From Candidatus Accumulibacter proximus (lineage in GTDB: Bacteria > Pseudomonadota > Gammaproteobacteria > Burkholderiales > Rhodocyclaceae): a stretch of DNA of 64,000 bases. Shown in pieces: positions 18,453-25,711 of the stretch. The notes below the pieces were generated by a model, which was not told the origin of the DNA, did no database searches, and saw nothing but the letters and a program-made list of their open reading frames with translations. Positions within the stretch are counted from its first letter, which is position 1. Each line of letters opens with the position of its first letter. The stretch lies in assembly GCA_016709675.1 (NCBI GenBank), contig JADJMH010000034.1, positions 62,001 to 126,000 of the forward strand, read 5' to 3'. The position numbers and the translations under genes are program-made.

Positions 18453-19622
18453 ATGCTGATCGACTTCTTTCTCCACCTCAAGGCCAGCCGGCTGCCGGTA
18501 TCGATCAAGGAATTCCTCACCCTGCTCGAAGCGCTGCAGCGGCACGTCATCGAATACAGTCTCGACGACTTCTACGTCCTGTCGCGGGCCATCCTGGTCA
18601 AGGACGAGACCAACTTCGACAAGTTCGACCGTGCTTTCGGGGAATACTTCAAGGGGGTCGAGGCGCTGCCGGGGATGGACGTCCTGATCCCCGAAGAGTG
18701 GCTGCGCCGGGCCGTGAAGAAACACCTGACCGACGCCGAGCGCGCCAGGCTGGAGAAACTCGGCTGGGACAAGCTCATGGAAACCTTCAAACAGCGCCTG
18801 GCCGAGCAGAAGGAGCGCCACTCGGGCGGCAGCAAGTGGATCGGCAGCGGTGGCACTTCGCCCTTCGGTCACGGCGGGACGCACCCCGAGGGGATCCGGG
18901 TGGGGGGCCGCAGCGAGAACCGCTCGGCGGTCAAGGTCTGGGAGAAGCGCGAATACCGCAACCTCGACGACAGCGTTGAACTCGGCACGCGCAACATCAA
19001 GATCGCCTTGCGCCGCCTGCGCCGTTTTGCCCGCGAGGGGGCAGCCGAAGAGCTCGACCTCGAAGGCACCATCGCCGGCACGGCGCGCAACGCCGGCTGG
19101 CTCGATCTGCACATGCGCCCCGAACGCCACAACGCGGTCAAGGTCCTGCTCTTTCTCGACATCGGCGGCTCGATGGACGATCACATCCGCGTCTGTGAAG
19201 AGCTTTTTTCGGCCTGCCGCAGCGAGTTCAAGCATCTTGAATACTATTACTTCCACAACTGCGTCTATGACTACCTGTGGAAGGACAACCGGCGCCGCCA
19301 TAGCGAGCGCATTCCCACCCATGACGTGCTGCACAAGTACGGCAATGACTACAAGCTGATCCTTGTCGGTGACGCCGCGATGAGTCCTTACGAACTCGTG
19401 CAGCCCAACGGCAGCATCGAATTCAACAACGCCGAACCAGGCGCCACCTGGTTGCGCCGGCTGGCCGACACCTGGCCGCACGCGATCTGGCTCAACCCCG
19501 AATCCGAACATTCCTGGCCGTACCGGCAATCGACCTCGCTGATCCACAACCTGCTCGGTGGCCGGATGTTTCCGCTGACGCTCGACGGGCTGGAGCGGGG
19601 AATGCGCTTGCTGAGCAAGTAG
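18453..19622 (+). CDS. CoxE-like VWA domain protein, partner of the MoxR ATPase
   Basis: 389 residues. Helical N-terminal region, then a Gly/Ser-rich linker (about 125-150) and a VWA domain (about 225-389). The metal site reads LFLDIGGSMDDH, i.e. D-x-G-x-S where the classical MIDAS is D-x-S-x-S; this Gly variant seems usual in this subfamily. It starts 19 bases after moxR and presumably works with it. The client protein is not encoded nearby. Confidence 0.88.
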   Translation: MLIDFFLHLKASRLPVSIKEFLTLLEALQRHVIEYSLDDFYVLSRAILVKDETNFDKFDRAFGEYFKGVEALPGMDVLIPEEWLRRAVKKHLTDAERARLEKLGWDKLMETFKQRLAEQKERHSGGSKWIGSGGTSPFGHGGTHPEGIRVGGRSENRSAVKVWEKREYRNLDDSVELGTRNIKIALRRLRRFAREGAAEELDLEGTIAGTARNAGWLDLHMRPERHNAVKVLLFLDIGGSMDDHIRVCEELFSACRSEFKHLEYYYFHNCVYDYLWKDNRRRHSERIPTHDVLHKYGNDYKLILVGDAAMSPYELVQPNGSIEFNNAEPGATWLRRLADTWPHAIWLNPESEHSWPYRQSTSLIHNLLGGRMFPLTLDGLERGMRLLSK

Positions 19623-19648
19623 CGTCGCTGCTTTTTCGACCGTGGCGA

Positions 19649-21517
19649 TCAGGGAAGCCGCTTGCCCTCGCGGGTGATCACGCTCTGGTGGCTGTACTCG
19701 CTGGCTGCCGGTCGGGTCACGGTGCCCCGCGCGAGCAGGTAGTCGACGAAGGTCTGCGTGTAGTTGAGGTAGGTATTCACGCTCTTGCCGGCCTGGTGGA
19801 CCCGGGCGAGCGTCGCGTAGCCGTCGCCTCCCGTCGCCAGGTAGTCGCTGGTGACCACGGTGTAGCTTGCGTCCGGCTCGACCGCACGCCAGGCGTCGCT
19901 TCCCTTGCGTTTCACTTCGACGTGGCTGAAGCGGCTGCCTTGTGGTTTCGACAGGTCGAGCTGCCAACGCAGGCCGGCGGCGTAGGGATGCGATCCGTCC
20001 GATCCGCCGCGGTCCAGGTAATTGCCGACCGCATCCTCGAGCGCCTCGACGAGCTGGCGGCCGGTCAGTTGCAGCTCGAAGAGAACGTTGGTGTAGGGTA
20101 GAACCGTGTAGGCCGTACTGAAGGTGATCTCGCCCTGGCGCAGGGGGGTGCGGATGCCGCCGCCGTTTTGCAGGGCAATGTCGGCGAGGTTGCTGGCCTG
20201 GCGGTAGGCTTCGGCAACGGCCTGGGCAACGTCGCTGCCGCGGGCCAGCGTGTTGGCGTCCTCACAGCCGGCGACGCCGCTGCTGCGGTTGGTCGATTCG
20301 CCGGGGACGCGAACGAGACAAAGCGATTGGCCGGCGATACCGATCCTCTGCCGCTTCATGTCATCGAGGCGGCCGGCGTAGCGCGCGAGCTCAGCCTGGG
20401 CAATCGGGTCTGGCGCAACGACACGGGCGCCGGACCCGCTGAGCTGAGCGAGAATCCGCATGCGTTGTGCCGCGTCCACGGCGACGAAAGCGCCGGTGCC
20501 GTCCTTCTGACGGAAGTCATCGCCAATCGGCAGCGTCACTTCGCCGCTGCAGCCGACGACCGTCGCGCGCTCGTCGAAGCGGACCTGCAACAGGCCGAAG
20601 AGCTTGGCATACTCCCAAGCCTGGCCGATGCAGACCGGATCGCCGTCGCGGTTGCGAGCCACGGTGGGATACGGACCCGACGACGCGGTGATGCCGATGG
20701 CCGAAAAATCGCCGAGCAGCGTGTGCGAATCGCCGCCGATGATCACGTCGACGTCGGTCAGCCGGGCCGCCATCGCCAGGTCGGCGTCGTAGCCCTGATG
20801 GGTAAGCAGGATGATGTGACGGATACCCCCGACGCGCAGGGCGTCGATGGTTTGCTGGGCGGTATCGACCTCGTCGAGGAAGCGGGTGCCGGGCAGCGGC
20901 CGTGAAGAGTTCATCGTCTTGCCGCGCACCTCGATGCCGATGATGCCGACCGTGACGGCGCCTAACTGCTTCAGCAGATAGGGTTGCAGGTAGTCATTCG
21001 GGGTCCGTGGCGCCAGTGGCGAGCCGATTGCCGGCGCGACGTTGGCGGCCAGAACGGCCGTCCCGCACTGGCCGTTGCGCAGGAAATCGAGAAAGCGCTG
21101 CAGGCCCGCGTCACTCTCGTCGAACTCGTGGTTGCCGAGTTCAAAGGCGTCGAAGCAGACCGTGTTCATCAGCGCGGCATCGGCCTCACCGTTGTAGAGG
21201 GTGTGGTAGAGCGTGCCGGTCATCGCGTCACCGGCATGAACTTTCAGCAGATTGGGGCGCTCGGCACTGGCCCTGAACAGGGTCGTCAGACGGGGAAAAC
21301 CGCCGGCCTCGACGCGCGTCGGGACGCCACCGAGCAGCAGCTCAAAATCCCGATGGGGTTCGAGGTTGGAATGGTGGTCGTTGATATGGGCGATATTGAT
21401 TTCGAGGCCGGCCACGGGGGCGGGTGGCTGCAAGGGGGGCGTCTGACAGGCGGTCAGGGCAAGTGCCAGGGCGGCGGCACTGGTCGGAAGGACGCTGGAG
21501 AGGGACGTTTGGCGCAT
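19649..21517 (-). CDS. Lipoprotein 5'-nucleotidase / UDP-sugar hydrolase family
   Basis: 622 residues from the ATG at 21517. A signal peptide ends in a lipobox (LALALTAC), so the protein should be lipid-anchored. The metallophosphatase domain shows AHINDHHSNLEPH, GNHEFDESDAG and IGGDSHTLLGD. The 5'-nucleotidase C-terminal domain follows, with NGGGIRTPLRQGEITF and TSDYLATGGDGYATL, the nucleoside-binding region. It would hydrolyse nucleotides in the periplasm and release phosphate. The open frame extends 77 codons upstream, but that part lacks any signal peptide. Confidence 0.9.
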   Translation of the reverse strand: MRQTSLSSVLPTSAAALALALTACQTPPLQPPAPVAGLEINIAHINDHHSNLEPHRDFELLLGGVPTRVEAGGFPRLTTLFRASAERPNLLKVHAGDAMTGTLYHTLYNGEADAALMNTVCFDAFELGNHEFDESDAGLQRFLDFLRNGQCGTAVLAANVAPAIGSPLAPRTPNDYLQPYLLKQLGAVTVGIIGIEVRGKTMNSSRPLPGTRFLDEVDTAQQTIDALRVGGIRHIILLTHQGYDADLAMAARLTDVDVIIGGDSHTLLGDFSAIGITASSGPYPTVARNRDGDPVCIGQAWEYAKLFGLLQVRFDERATVVGCSGEVTLPIGDDFRQKDGTGAFVAVDAAQRMRILAQLSGSGARVVAPDPIAQAELARYAGRLDDMKRQRIGIAGQSLCLVRVPGESTNRSSGVAGCEDANTLARGSDVAQAVAEAYRQASNLADIALQNGGGIRTPLRQGEITFSTAYTVLPYTNVLFELQLTGRQLVEALEDAVGNYLDRGGSDGSHPYAAGLRWQLDLSKPQGSRFSHVEVKRKGSDAWRAVEPDASYTVVTSDYLATGGDGYATLARVHQAGKSVNTYLNYTQTFVDYLLARGTVTRPAASEYSHQSVITREGKRLP

Positions 21518-21831
21518 GGGAGCAGCTCCGAAGATGGGTCTGGAGAGTCGGCGACGAGTGTACTCGGGACTGCACAGCATAAACGCAGCTGACGCCCTTG
21601 GGTTATTGCGACGAAAGAGCATCCTCGAATTCCCAGAACCAGGGCGGTTGCTGGCCAGGGATTCCTTTTCCATTGAAGGTGAGGGGCGCGGCTGGTCGGC
21701 ACGGGCGTTGCGGCAAGTTACCTTCGGCAAGGATTCGGGATCACCCATGCCGTTGGCGCTCGTGGTTCGGGCGGTCGAAGAACCGTCAGCGAGTCGCTGC
21801 CACGGCCGATACGGCTTGCGGCCTGCCGCCT

Positions 21832-21859
21832 TTGTGAATTCCCGGGGAACTGCTAGACT
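21832..21859 (+). promoter_or_regulatory. Putative promoter of the BON-LysM gene
   Basis: TTGTGA at 21832-21837, a 16-base spacer and TAGACT at 21854-21859. It would give a leader of about 70 bases that contains a terminator-like hairpin. The rest of the 420-base divergent gap 21518-21937 shows nothing else clear. Confidence 0.45.
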
Positions 21860-21897
21860 GGCTTGGCCTGCCGATGACGGTAGCGCCCTGGGGACTT

Positions 21898-21923
21898 GCG
21901 GCGCCAGCCAGCGCCGCCTTTTT
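21898..21923 (+). terminator. Terminator-like hairpin in the leader of the BON-LysM gene
   Basis: GCGGCGC (21898-21904) pairs perfectly with GCGCCGC (21911-21917) around CAGCCA, followed by CTTTTT. It ends directly before the ribosome-binding site GAGGAGG. A terminator 14 bases ahead of a start codon on the coding strand suggests attenuation; no gene upstream on this strand needs terminating. Confidence 0.6.
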
Positions 21924-21937
21924 GAGGAGGAGACAAG

Positions 21938-22450
21938 ATGGGGTTTTTTGATTTCGTCAAGGAAGCAGGCGAGAAGCTCTTTCGTGCCAAGGATGCAGAG
22001 GCTGCGTCAGCCGAGGTTGCCAGCGCTCCAGATGACGAGGCGGCGAAGGCGCGCCTTGACGAGTTGAACCGCACTGCCGGCGAAGCGATTGAGTCGTACA
22101 TCAACACCCAGGGCCTGCCGGTGACCGGCCTGACGGTGACCTTTGACGGCGCCAGCGGCGTGGCGACGGTCTTTGGCGTCGCCGGCGATCAGGCGAGCAA
22201 GGAAAAGATTCTCCTCTGCTGCGGCAACGTAACCGGGGTGTCCCAGGTCAACGACATGCTGTCGGTCGACCATAGCGAACCGGAGGCGACCTTCTATACG
22301 GTCGTTTCGGGTGATAACCTGTCGAAGATTGCCAAGCAGCACTACGACAACCCGAACAAGTACATGCTGATCTTCGAGGCCAACAAGCCGATGCTCAGCC
22401 ACCCGGACAAGATCTATCCCGGCCAGGTGCTGCGCATTCCGCCACTATAG
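21938..22450 (+). CDS. BON-LysM protein, similar to potassium-binding Kbp/YgaU
   Basis: 170 residues, start supported by GAGGAGGAGA. It begins MGFFDFVKEAGEKLF, has no signal peptide, contains a BON domain (about 55-112) and ends with a LysM domain (about 118-168, FYTVVSGDNLSKIAKQHYDN and YPGQVLRIPPL). This is the architecture of E. coli Kbp/YgaU, a cytoplasmic K+-binding protein induced by stress. It is about 20 residues longer than YgaU because of an Ala-rich insert near residue 20-30. Potassium binding here is inferred from the family. Confidence 0.85.
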   Translation: MGFFDFVKEAGEKLFRAKDAEAASAEVASAPDDEAAKARLDELNRTAGEAIESYINTQGLPVTGLTVTFDGASGVATVFGVAGDQASKEKILLCCGNVTGVSQVNDMLSVDHSEPEATFYTVVSGDNLSKIAKQHYDNPNKYMLIFEANKPMLSHPDKIYPGQVLRIPPL

Positions 22451-22579
22451 GGCGGCTCGTCCCTGCGGGCGGAGCCTTCGTCATGGCGGTCATGGCGGTG
22501 ATCCTGCTGGTGATCTACGGCAAGATTCGCGGTGGATCCCAGTCACGCCGGCCTCGCGCCGCAGCACAGTCCGCGGGCA

Positions 22580-23647
22580 CTAGGGCTGGCGAGGCGCGGC
22601 GAGGCGGTCGATCATACGCCGCACGGCCATGATCTGCAGCCCATCGCGCGTGTGGTAGTCGCTCCCCGAATAGCCCCACCAGTCCCAGCAGGCAAAGGGG
22701 TTGTTCACCCACTTCCACGAGCCGAACGCCAGACCGTGGCGCGGAATCGTCTGCGGGTAGAGGACGACGATCCGGTTGTTGTCGGCCCAGGCGTTGTAGC
22801 CCGCGCCTTCGACGAAGCGTCGCCCGATCTGCGCGGCACTCTGACGGCAGCCATGGAAAGCGACGTGCACCCGGCAGTGCGCGCTGCGGCACGGCTGCGG
22901 CACGTAGACGTAAGCCTCTTCGGCGAGTCCGGCATCGATCGGCTTGCCATCGATGAAAGGCCGCTGGTCGAAAACCAGCAGTTCGCCGCGCGTGGGCGGT
23001 GTCGGGGGCTGCAGCGGGCCCAGCATGTGCGCGAGCATTTCTCCGGCTGGGTCGAGATCGCCACAGCGGTTGATGAACGGCGCCCGGGCACTGCTGCAGG
23101 CATTGGCCTCTGGGTCGGCGACCGAGATCATCGCGTGCGCGGCCTCGGGCACCTGGAGGAAGCGAATCGCCGCCGGCGCAAGCCATTCGGCATAGAAAGC
23201 CGCCAGTCTCTCGACGACCGCCGTGTCTACGCTTTCGTCCTTGCCGCCGGACAGCAGCCACACCCGGTCGTCGCGCAGATGCTCGACGGGATCGATCCGC
23301 CCGGCCCGGGAGATCGCTTCAGCGCTGGTTCGCAGCGCGGCGACTGTCGGCAGTGGCGCCCAGGAAGACGGCGACATGCAACGGCTGAGCGCACGCCAGG
23401 TCGATCCTTCGGCGCAGTAATACGGTCCGCCGGCGAGTATTCCCGCGCCACGGACCAGCTTCGAGTGCGCCACCTCAAACTGAACCGCCATGTAGGCGCC
23501 AGAAGAAACCCCGGAAACCGTCAGCTCGCTCAAATCGGCACCGAGCGCCGGCAGTGCGGGCGCCGCAGAGCCTGGGTTGCTGCCCAGACAGAGCGAAAGG
23601 AGCAGGAGTGCCGCAAGCCTGCGCGGCGCGTCGGCGATCGGGGTCAT
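22580..23647 (-). CDS. Exported poly(3-hydroxybutyrate) depolymerase-like esterase
   Basis: 355 residues with a signal peptide (RRLAALLLLSLCLGSNPGSA). The nucleophile motif SGVSSGAYMAVQF (Ser at about 49) is the lipase box of PHB depolymerases with the short catalytic-domain type. HVAFHGCRQSAAQIGRRFVE is the oxyanion/His segment conserved in the family, and NPFACWDWWGYSGSDYHTRD is the C-terminal region. It would act on PHB or oligomers in the periplasm or outside the cell. Release of stored granules would need a cytoplasmic enzyme, so its role in storage turnover is unclear. Confidence 0.85.
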   Translation of the reverse strand: MTPIADAPRRLAALLLLSLCLGSNPGSAAPALPALGADLSELTVSGVSSGAYMAVQFEVAHSKLVRGAGILAGGPYYCAEGSTWRALSRCMSPSSWAPLPTVAALRTSAEAISRAGRIDPVEHLRDDRVWLLSGGKDESVDTAVVERLAAFYAEWLAPAAIRFLQVPEAAHAMISVADPEANACSSARAPFINRCGDLDPAGEMLAHMLGPLQPPTPPTRGELLVFDQRPFIDGKPIDAGLAEEAYVYVPQPCRSAHCRVHVAFHGCRQSAAQIGRRFVEGAGYNAWADNNRIVVLYPQTIPRHGLAFGSWKWVNNPFACWDWWGYSGSDYHTRDGLQIMAVRRMIDRLAAPRQP

Positions 23648-23923
23648 GAAGTTGGGCAGGCACGAAGATGGAATGACTTCTCGGCGGCTGTGTACAACGG
23701 CTGCAGCGCCAGGAACCCCTCTTTCCCGCTGGCGCGGGAATGGCGGCGAGGATCATGCTTGCTGGCCAATCATTCACAAGCTGTGCGGCAATGGTAGCAG
23801 ATTGGCTTGTCGTTTGCCGGCCCGGCTGGCCGACATGGAAGGAGACATGCGCCTTGTTTCCGCATCGAGGCAACCCTAAACTAGGCGCTCCCTCACTCCT
23901 CACCGCGTTTGGCGCGGATCGCC

Positions 23924-25081
23924 ATGCACCAGTCATCCGTCGTCATCGACTCCAAGCTGCCCTGGGTCGGCACCACCATCTTTACCGTCATGTCGAAGCT
24001 TGCGGCCGACTGTGGCGCGATCAACCTGTCGCAGGGCTTTCCTGATTTCCAGGCCGAGCCGGCGCTCTTCGATGCCACCTGGCGAGCGATGCGTGAGGGA
24101 AAAAACCAGTACCCGCCCATGGCCGGTGTGGCCGAATTACGCGCGGCGATTGCCGCCAAGGTTGCGGCGCTGTACGGCGCACACTACGACGTCGACACCG
24201 AGATCACCGTCACTGCCGGCGCGACGCAGGCGCTGTTCACCGCCATTGCGGCGTTTGTCCGCAGTGGCGACGAGGTCATCGTTTTCGAGCCGGTCTACGA
24301 CAGCTACGTACCGGCGATCGAGACCGTCGGTGGCAAGGCCGTGTATGCGACGCTCCGCTTCCCCGATTACCGGCCGGATTGGGAGCAGCTTCGCTCGCTG
24401 CTCAGCCCGCGGACCCGGATGATCATCATCAACTCGCCGCACAACCCGACTGGCAGCCTGCTGGAGGCCGAAGATCTGGCGCAACTGGCCGAGCTGACGC
24501 GGGGTACCGACATCGTGCTGCTTTCCGACGAGGTCTACGAGCACATCGTTTTCGACGGCGCGTTGCACCAGAGCGTCGCCGCCCATCCGGAACTCGCGGC
24601 GCGCGGCCTGGTGGTCTCGTCGTTCGGCAAGACCTACCACATCACCGGCTGGAAGGTGGGTTACGTGCTTGCCCCTGCCGCCTTGATGACCGAGTTCCGC
24701 AAGGTTCATCAGTTCAACGTGTTTACGGTCAATACCCCTTGCCAGCTGGGTATTGCCGAATACATGCGCGACGCGTCGCGCCACCTCGGCCTGGCGGCAT
24801 TCTACGAGAGCCGGCGTGAGTTCTTCCGCCGCCAGTTGAGCGGCTCGCGTTTCGAGTGGCTGACCTGCCGCGGCACCTATTTCCAGTTGGCGCGCTACCA
24901 CGCGATCTCCGATCTGCCTGATCGCGAGTTCGCACAGTGGCTGACCCGTGAGGCCGGTGTGGCGGTGATCCCGGTGTCCGTATTCTACCGCGACGGTCGG
25001 GACGACCATGTGGTGCGTTTCTGTTTCGCCAAGCAGGAAGCGACACTGGCTGCCGCCGGTGAAAAGCTGCGGCGTCTGTAA
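23924..25081 (+). CDS. Methionine-type aminotransferase (class I, PLP)
   Basis: 385 residues from the ATG at 23924 (a TTG at 23909 is less likely). It resembles the YbdL/MtnE-type methionine or glutamine transaminases. Motifs are INLSQGFPDFQAEPAL, NQYPPMAGVAELRAAIA, NSPHNPTGSLLE, the aldimine partner SDEVYEH and the PLP Lys in SFGKTYHITGWKVGYVLAP (about 237). It probably uses 2-keto-4-methylthiobutyrate or methionine. Substrate is inferred from the family. Confidence 0.88.
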   Translation: MHQSSVVIDSKLPWVGTTIFTVMSKLAADCGAINLSQGFPDFQAEPALFDATWRAMREGKNQYPPMAGVAELRAAIAAKVAALYGAHYDVDTEITVTAGATQALFTAIAAFVRSGDEVIVFEPVYDSYVPAIETVGGKAVYATLRFPDYRPDWEQLRSLLSPRTRMIIINSPHNPTGSLLEAEDLAQLAELTRGTDIVLLSDEVYEHIVFDGALHQSVAAHPELAARGLVVSSFGKTYHITGWKVGYVLAPAALMTEFRKVHQFNVFTVNTPCQLGIAEYMRDASRHLGLAAFYESRREFFRRQLSGSRFEWLTCRGTYFQLARYHAISDLPDREFAQWLTREAGVAVIPVSVFYRDGRDDHVVRFCFAKQEATLAAAGEKLRRL

Positions 25082-25085
25082 GGGC

Positions 25086-25114
25086 TTCACAGCGACTCGC
25101 CTTGCACCTATAAT
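25086..25114 (+). promoter_or_regulatory. Sigma-70 promoter of mscL
   Basis: TTCACA (25086-25091), exactly 17 bases, then a perfect TATAAT (25109-25114), 60 bases ahead of the mscL ATG. Confidence 0.65.
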
Positions 25115-25173
25115 CGCGCGCCGGTCTGGATCCACCGTCCAGGCATTGCCAATCACCCGTTGAAGGAGACGTA

Positions 25174-25608
25174 ATGAGCATGATGCAGGAGTTCAAAGAG
25201 TTTGCCATGAAGGGCAATGTCATGGATCTCGCCGTTGGCGTGATCATTGGCGGCGCTTTTGGCAGGATCGTCGATTCGGTGGTGGCTGACCTGATCATGC
25301 CCTTCATCGCCTGGATCATGGGTGGCAAGCTGGATTTCTCGGGGATGTTCCTGGTCCTTGGCACCATCCCCGAAGGCACCGTGAGAACCCTCGATGCGCT
25401 CAGGAAGGCGCAGGTGCCGGTTTTCGCCTACGGCAACTTCCTCACCATCCTGGTGAATTTCGTCATTCTCGCCTTCATCATTTTCATGATGATCAAGCAG
25501 ATGAATCGCTTGAAGCGGAGCGAGCCAGCCCCTGCGCCGGCACCGGAGCCGGCGGTCGCCGAGGAAGTACTGTTGCTACGCGAGATTCGCGACAGTCTGA
25601 AACAATAG
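25174..25608 (+). CDS. mscL: Large-conductance mechanosensitive channel
   Basis: 144 residues, ATG at 25174 behind AAGGAGA. N-terminal amphipathic helix MMQEFKEFAMKGNVMDLA, first membrane helix VGVIIGGAFGRIVDSVVADL, periplasmic loop, second helix ILVNFVILAFIIFMMIKQMN, and a cytoplasmic helix (VLLLREIRDSL) after a Pro/Ala linker. It opens at high membrane tension on osmotic downshock. Length and all parts are normal. Confidence 0.97.
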   Translation: MSMMQEFKEFAMKGNVMDLAVGVIIGGAFGRIVDSVVADLIMPFIAWIMGGKLDFSGMFLVLGTIPEGTVRTLDALRKAQVPVFAYGNFLTILVNFVILAFIIFMMIKQMNRLKRSEPAPAPAPEPAVAEEVLLLREIRDSLKQ

Positions 25609-25711
25609 CGCCTGTCCCGGCTTGGTCAAGCGATAGGCGTCCCGGTTGCGTGGCGCAGTTCCAGTTTCAGTTCAAGCCTAGCGAGTTGGGCCGTCGCGCG
25701 ACCTGGCGTAG

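Noticed and set aside
24171..24190. TGTACG followed closely by GCGCACAC inside the aminotransferase gene as another palindrome copy.
   Set aside because: The half-sites are spaced by two rather than four bases, and the site is within coding sequence.
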